DNA from: Clavulina sp. PMI_390
Lineage: Eukaryota; Basidiomycota; Agaricomycetes; Cantharellales; Hydnaceae
DNA length: 12,659 nt
Reading direction: 5' to 3'
Assembly (NCBI GenBank): GCA_015039315.1
Contig: WIDE01000111.1
Location: 1-12,659 of the forward strand
Shown here: positions 9,572 to 12,659 of the stretch, piece after piece
How the letters are laid out: each line of letters starts with the position of its first letter
Position numbering within the stretch: the first letter of the stretch is position 1
Translations under genes and position numbers: made by a program
The notes under the pieces: generated by a model
Databases searched by the model: none
The model's input: the letters and a program-made list of their open reading frames with translations, nothing else
What the model was told of the DNA's origin: nothing

Positions 9572-9693
9572 TCTAGACGCGTCCTGAGACCGTCGATCGC
9601 GTGGTTATAACGAGAAAGACGTTCTGGTCGACGAGGGAGGGGATTCAATGCAGAGTAGTTTGAGCGTGGGAACTGGCCGCTGTTCGTTCGTCG
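9572..9693 (-). promoter_or_regulatory. Conserved core promoter/leader block of the central gene
   Basis: Counterpart of 509-630, at a constant offset of 9063 bases that also holds for the start codons. TTATAA is at 9610-9605 and ACGCGT at 9582-9577, with spacing to each other and to the ATG identical to the left copy. The conservation, in a region that need not encode the main protein, suggests that the copies share one mode of expression. The ACGCGT site would fit G1/S-phase expression if MBF binds it, but that is inference from other fungi. Confidence 0.5.
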
Positions 9694-9712
9694 ATCCAAA
9701 CTCGCCATTCAT
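9605..9712 (-). CDS. Possible short upstream ORF in the leader of the central gene (35 codons)
   Basis: Counterpart of the short ORF at 542-640. It starts MNGEFGSTNEQRPVP, ends SSTRTSFSL, and stops at TAA (9607-9605). The first few residues differ in number from the left copy, but the rest aligns without gaps. The peptide is Ser/Thr/Pro-rich and matches no family I know. The frame is also open further upstream, to an ATG at 9988, but the left copy has a stop just before its short ORF, so only the downstream part is shared. Confidence 0.3.
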   Translation of the reverse strand: MNGEFGSTNEQRPVPTLKLLCIESPPSSTRTSFSL

Positions 9713-9996
9713 GGATGCACGATTCGTAACCCTGGGTATCATCAAAGCATTTGAGACACTTAGTAGAGGCGGGTATATGAGTGAGATAGCTTTGTCGAGA
9801 TCGCAGACGGAGGGGGGAAGAGGGTGTCCGACGTCGAGGAACGGATTCGCGCTGGGTCGTCGCCCAAGAGTATGGCAGGGGAAGGAGGGCTTGAGACTGG
9901 GGAGGGAGCATCGAATATGCGATGTAATAACTGAAGAATAAACAATGGACGTTTTTGCGTGGGTGAGGAGGGAGTCGTGCGGGCAAATCATGCTTG

Positions 9997-10050
9997 GTGG
10001 CTGGGGCTGTCAACCGCAATGCATCAAAGTACCATATGTGGACGCGAAGC
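9997..10050. repeat. Distal upstream repeat block, central unit
   Basis: Counterpart of 947-1000, containing the self-complementary ATGCAT and the shared ACCATAT. The spacing to the ATG differs by only 13 bases between units. Homology fades after about 10110, just past the (ACC)n run at 10093-10106; beyond that the spacers of the two units no longer align by eye. Confidence 0.55.
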
Positions 10051-10110
10051 ATATTCAGATTTTTTTTTACTCAACATTGTCTCTTGCTCTTTACCACCAC
10101 CACCATCATT

Positions 10111-11780
10111 GTCACTACGACAGCATTTGTTGACTGGAACGCGTCCGCTGTCCAACATTGCCACACCGTACTGAGGCGAACGATCGACGACGAGACTGAG
10201 CTCTATACCCTGAGAGGCCGCAGTTCCCTTGGTCCTTTGTGGCTACATTTGAGAGAGATTTTTTCATATGAGAAACTTCTATTGCTGGTCCCACTGCTCT
10301 ATTCAAAGGAATTAGCGTTTGAGTCCTGAACGATACGCGCCATCTGATGGCATTGAGAGTGGAGACGTACCTGCACGTTGCCTCTCAGCTATGCTCAAAC
10401 TAATCTGTAATGAGAACTGGCCCCTAAATTTGCTGATGGTACGCGATCATTCAGCAGCGCGCACTTATCGAGACAGGACGCCGTAGACATGCTCACCGAA
10501 TGCTGGACTCGCGAAGCACTGTCGACGTGGGACGTGGCCGGAAGCCTTCTACTTGTTTATGTGAGCCCTAGTGTGGTCTTTATCGCTGCACCATCTGAAG
10601 CTGTCAGAGCGAGTTGAGCTGAATTGAGAACATGAGGCTTGCCTTTGGGGCATGACGTGTGCTGCGTTGTTCCAGCTGCATGGATACTTGCGCTAGATGG
10701 TGAGGGAGACGTATCTTGGTAGTTCCTATGGTCGCTTTGCCAAGAGCTTGAGGCCTTGCTGCCAGTTCAGGTGGTGTCTCGGTGTGTCTCGGCGTCGCTG
10801 TGGAACAAGTTGTTCTGGGGTCAACTAACGGCGGTGACGAGAAATGCTCAAATGCTTGCAATATTCACCCGAGATGTGGAGAGTCTGCTCTATGGGTCGA
10901 GTCCCCTTGGTCGGTCGAGCATCCGCGCAAGGATTTGTTGGACAAGGTGGAGACTGTTCAAGGACGGCGGCAAGTGCTGGTCGTATTGAAGGTAGTAGAG
11001 CGATGAGGGTTTGGGATAAGCCAGACGATTGGAGAGAGCTAGTCTACATTCGGACGATTTGGGTAAAAGTCGAGCAGATCTGTTGATGAGGCGCGGTGTT
11101 TGCGAGTGTTTCGTGCCACAGGGTCTAGTCCTTGCTCCCGGCCTCGTTTCCCACCTTTGCTTCCTTGCTGCTTGCGATAAGGTCTATTTATATATGTCCT
11201 CGGCTCATTTGGCGTGAATGAATATCGCTCGCTGACATGAAGTTGTGATGAGATAAATTTGAGTGTGTGAGATTTGGAGAGCCAACCGTCGTCGATCTAC
11301 CGCCTTGCCCCCCACCTCGACTTGAGAGTGTTATGGCCTGGATTCTATTGCGATGGCTCTCCATAATGACTTGAATATACTCGATCTCTTGATTAGCTTG
11401 TCTCTATGTATTCGAGGCGGTTCTGCCTTCCAAGAGACCTCGTGTGCACCTTTCCCCAACAGATTCCCCCTATATTTATCGTTTCTAGCTCACGATCGAC
11501 AATGAGAGTCGATCCTAAATGTACTACGGATCGAGACCGTGTGTGTTGTTCATAGTGAATCTAATTATGAGTTGAACTAGTAAGCTTGAATGATCCCACG
11601 ACTTTGGCTAGAGTTCCTCCACGCTGTAAGGATGGAGACATTTAGGCAACGATGGCATTAAATACAGCAAAATAAACAGAGCGAGCTAGCTTATGTTTAT
11701 TGACTGGGAGGCGAGGCGGGTGGCATGTACCAAGTAGGGGGTTGAGGTTGAGTCCCCTGTCCGCCCCCCTTCCCCCCGAC
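10111..11780. other. Spacer of about 1.65 kb, no secure gene
   Basis: Nothing here could be assigned. It occupies the same place in the array as 1053-2450 but does not align with it by eye. On the minus strand there is a good TATA-like sequence (11194-11184). About 150 bases further on lies an open stretch (about 11044-10833) that includes ALLPSIRPALAAVLEQSPPC but has no suitable ATG. Several plus-strand ORFs of 62-80 codons overlap it, with no family resemblance. The region may hold a decayed gene or be plain spacer. Confidence 0.3.
11184..11194 (-). promoter_or_regulatory. TATA-box-like sequence (TATATAAATAG)
   Basis: A near-consensus TATA box on the minus strand, with no convincing coding sequence downstream of it. 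It may be chance in a locally AT-rich stretch, or mark the promoter of a lost gene or a non-coding transcript. Confidence 0.2.
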
Positions 11781-11990
11781 CTTCCACAATTAATCACGAC
11801 TACTCAGGGCCTTTAGGGACTTTTCAGCTGTCATATACGTCGTTGATCTACGCGTTGGAGAGGTGAATTGAGGTGGAGGACGTGAAAAAAATCGAAAAAA
11901 TCTGAAAAATCTCGCAAAAAGATGGCAATGGTCCGTGCAATCCGTCGCAGTGTATAAAAAGTTGAAATTTGCACTTGCAAATTATTTCCT
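11781..11990. repeat. Repeated 3'-flank block with A-rich core and palindrome (before the right copy)
   Basis: Counterpart of 2455-2665. GTTGGAGAGGT is at 11854, followed by the A-rich stretch and TCCGTGCA. In place of the ATTTCAC hairpin there is a different inverted repeat, AATTTGCA/TGCAAATT with a 2-base spacer (11966-11983), nested within GAAAT...ATTTC. The 9-base tandem repeat of the left copy is absent. The block ends about 260 bases before the stop of the right copy; the DNA between (11991-12246) shows only the shared motif next to the stop. Confidence 0.6.
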
Positions 11991-12246
11991 TCAGCGAGGT
12001 TGTACCTGCTCTCTCACAATACAAACTCCTTTACACAAATGAGGGTGTTAAGGGCGTGAAGGAGAGATACACAAGTTACGGCGCAACAAGCTAACCGCAT
12101 ACAACATGTTATAGGGTACTAAACGCAAGATGGATTCTACATAAGAAGCATAGCTAATATGCTGCATAAAAAGTTCGAATTCATGCCTCGTAGCAACAGC
12201 TTGCAGGTCTCAGACGTATAAAGAGCGATAAAGAATGAATGAGAGG

Positions 12247-12659
12247 CTAAGATGGACTCTGCCAATTCACAACAGTGACGGCATTACCAAGAAGAGAGTC
12301 GCCCCCTTTCGCTTTCCCCAGCTTTGTGTTATGGAAAAAACAAGCGTAGATATGCGCCCGTTTAATCATAAGCGGCAAGTGCCAAAAGTCGGGGTAATTC
12401 CCACCAATGGTGCCCGAGTGCACTCTATCAGCATCTCCATGAGCCCTCAGGCTGTCCCCCACACGTTGCAGCCGCCCCGGGTCCGCTGGCAGCAAGGACA
12501 TTGTGTCAGGGAACCACCTTCGCGGCGAATGAACGAGGCGAGATTCCTTTGGATTGTAATCAAAGTCGTTACGTCTCTTGCGAGACGGCTGTGAAACTGT
12601 CACCAGCGTCCGAGGACACTGAGCGCAGTCCACCTGCGCGATGCAAGCATGAGGTATTC
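12247..12659 (-). CDS. USP-family gene, right copy (3' end only, runs off the right edge)
   Basis: This is the last 136 codons plus TAG of a third copy, open to the window edge and aligned with residues 1638-1773 of the central protein without gaps. By eye about 113 of 136 residues are identical. The last 50 residues differ at only two positions, while short patches around QPSRKRRND and AHGDADRVH have changed almost completely. The Cys triplet pattern HACIAQVDCAQCP is kept. The protease part lies beyond the right edge, so function is inferred from the central copy. The 3' flank also matches without a gap for at least 25 bases past the stop (agagcgataa at 12222-12231 and at 3537-3546). The reading frame is intact here, so the copy may well be functional. 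Confidence 0.85.
   Translation of the reverse strand, partial: IPHACIAQVDCAQCPRTLVTVSQPSRKRRNDFDYNPKESRLVHSPRRWFPDTMSLLPADPGRLQRVGDSLRAHGDADRVHSGTIGGNYPDFWHLPLMIKRAHIYACFFHNTKLGKAKGGDSLLGNAVTVVNWQSPS

Noticed and set aside
9412..9708. 98-codon minus-strand frame overlapping exon 1 (starting MASLDRRTNSGQ)
   Set aside because: The left copy has no ATG in this frame and the two diverge in the second half. Joining this frame across intron 1 leads to a quick stop. The frame starting at 9461 gives the correct phase.
10600..11220. Plus-strand ORFs of 62-80 codons in the right spacer
   Set aside because: Three frames are open over the same stretch, with no conserved motif and no counterpart in the left spacer.
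1..12659. The unit as a transposable element
   Set aside because: No transposase, integrase, reverse transcriptase, terminal inverted repeats or target-site duplications were visible. Repeated units in the same orientation fit tandem duplication better, although a genome-wide search could change this.

Overview
The window looks like nuclear DNA of a filamentous fungus, most probably an Agaricomycete basidiomycete. The coding sequence is broken by many very short introns (52-68 bases) with GT...AG ends and CTRAY-type branch points, and the intergenic DNA is patchy and repeat-bearing. I cannot name the species.

The main feature is one large minus-strand gene, complete from ATG at 9461 to TAG at 3562. 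I assembled it by hand as 11 exons encoding about 1773 residues. It carries an N-terminal Pro/Ser-rich tail with a nuclear localisation signal, a compact ubiquitin-specific protease (USP, peptidase C19) domain with all catalytic residues, an acidic tract, a very basic tract, a helical segment, a region that may be a diverged GIY-YIG nuclease fold, a long conserved-looking part I do not recognise, and a Cys-rich C-terminal part.

The window also holds the ends of two more copies on the same strand. At the left edge (1-398) are the first three exons of a second copy. At the right edge (12247-12659) are the last 136 codons of a third. The flanks are repeated as well: the promoter/leader at 398-1052 matches 9461-10110, and the 3' block at 2455-2665 matches 11781-11990. 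So this is a head-to-tail array with a period of roughly 9 kb, each unit being a ~6 kb gene plus ~3 kb of spacer.

Layout: 1-398, 5' end of the left copy; 398-1052, its promoter/leader; 1053-2450, spacer with possible decayed exons; 2455-3561, repeated A-rich/palindromic block, a region of about 640 bases absent from the right-hand unit (with a pyrimidine-rich tract), and the 3' flank of the central gene; 3562-9461, central gene; 9462-10110, its promoter/leader; 10111-11780, spacer with nothing secure; 11781-12246, 3' block; 12247-12659, 3' end of the right copy. No tRNA, rRNA, CRISPR array or transposase was seen.

The most unusual points are the tandem array itself, the protease joined to a possible nuclease-like fold in one predicted nuclear protein, and the fact that the promoter/leader is far better conserved between copies (about 93%) than the first coding exon (about 43%).
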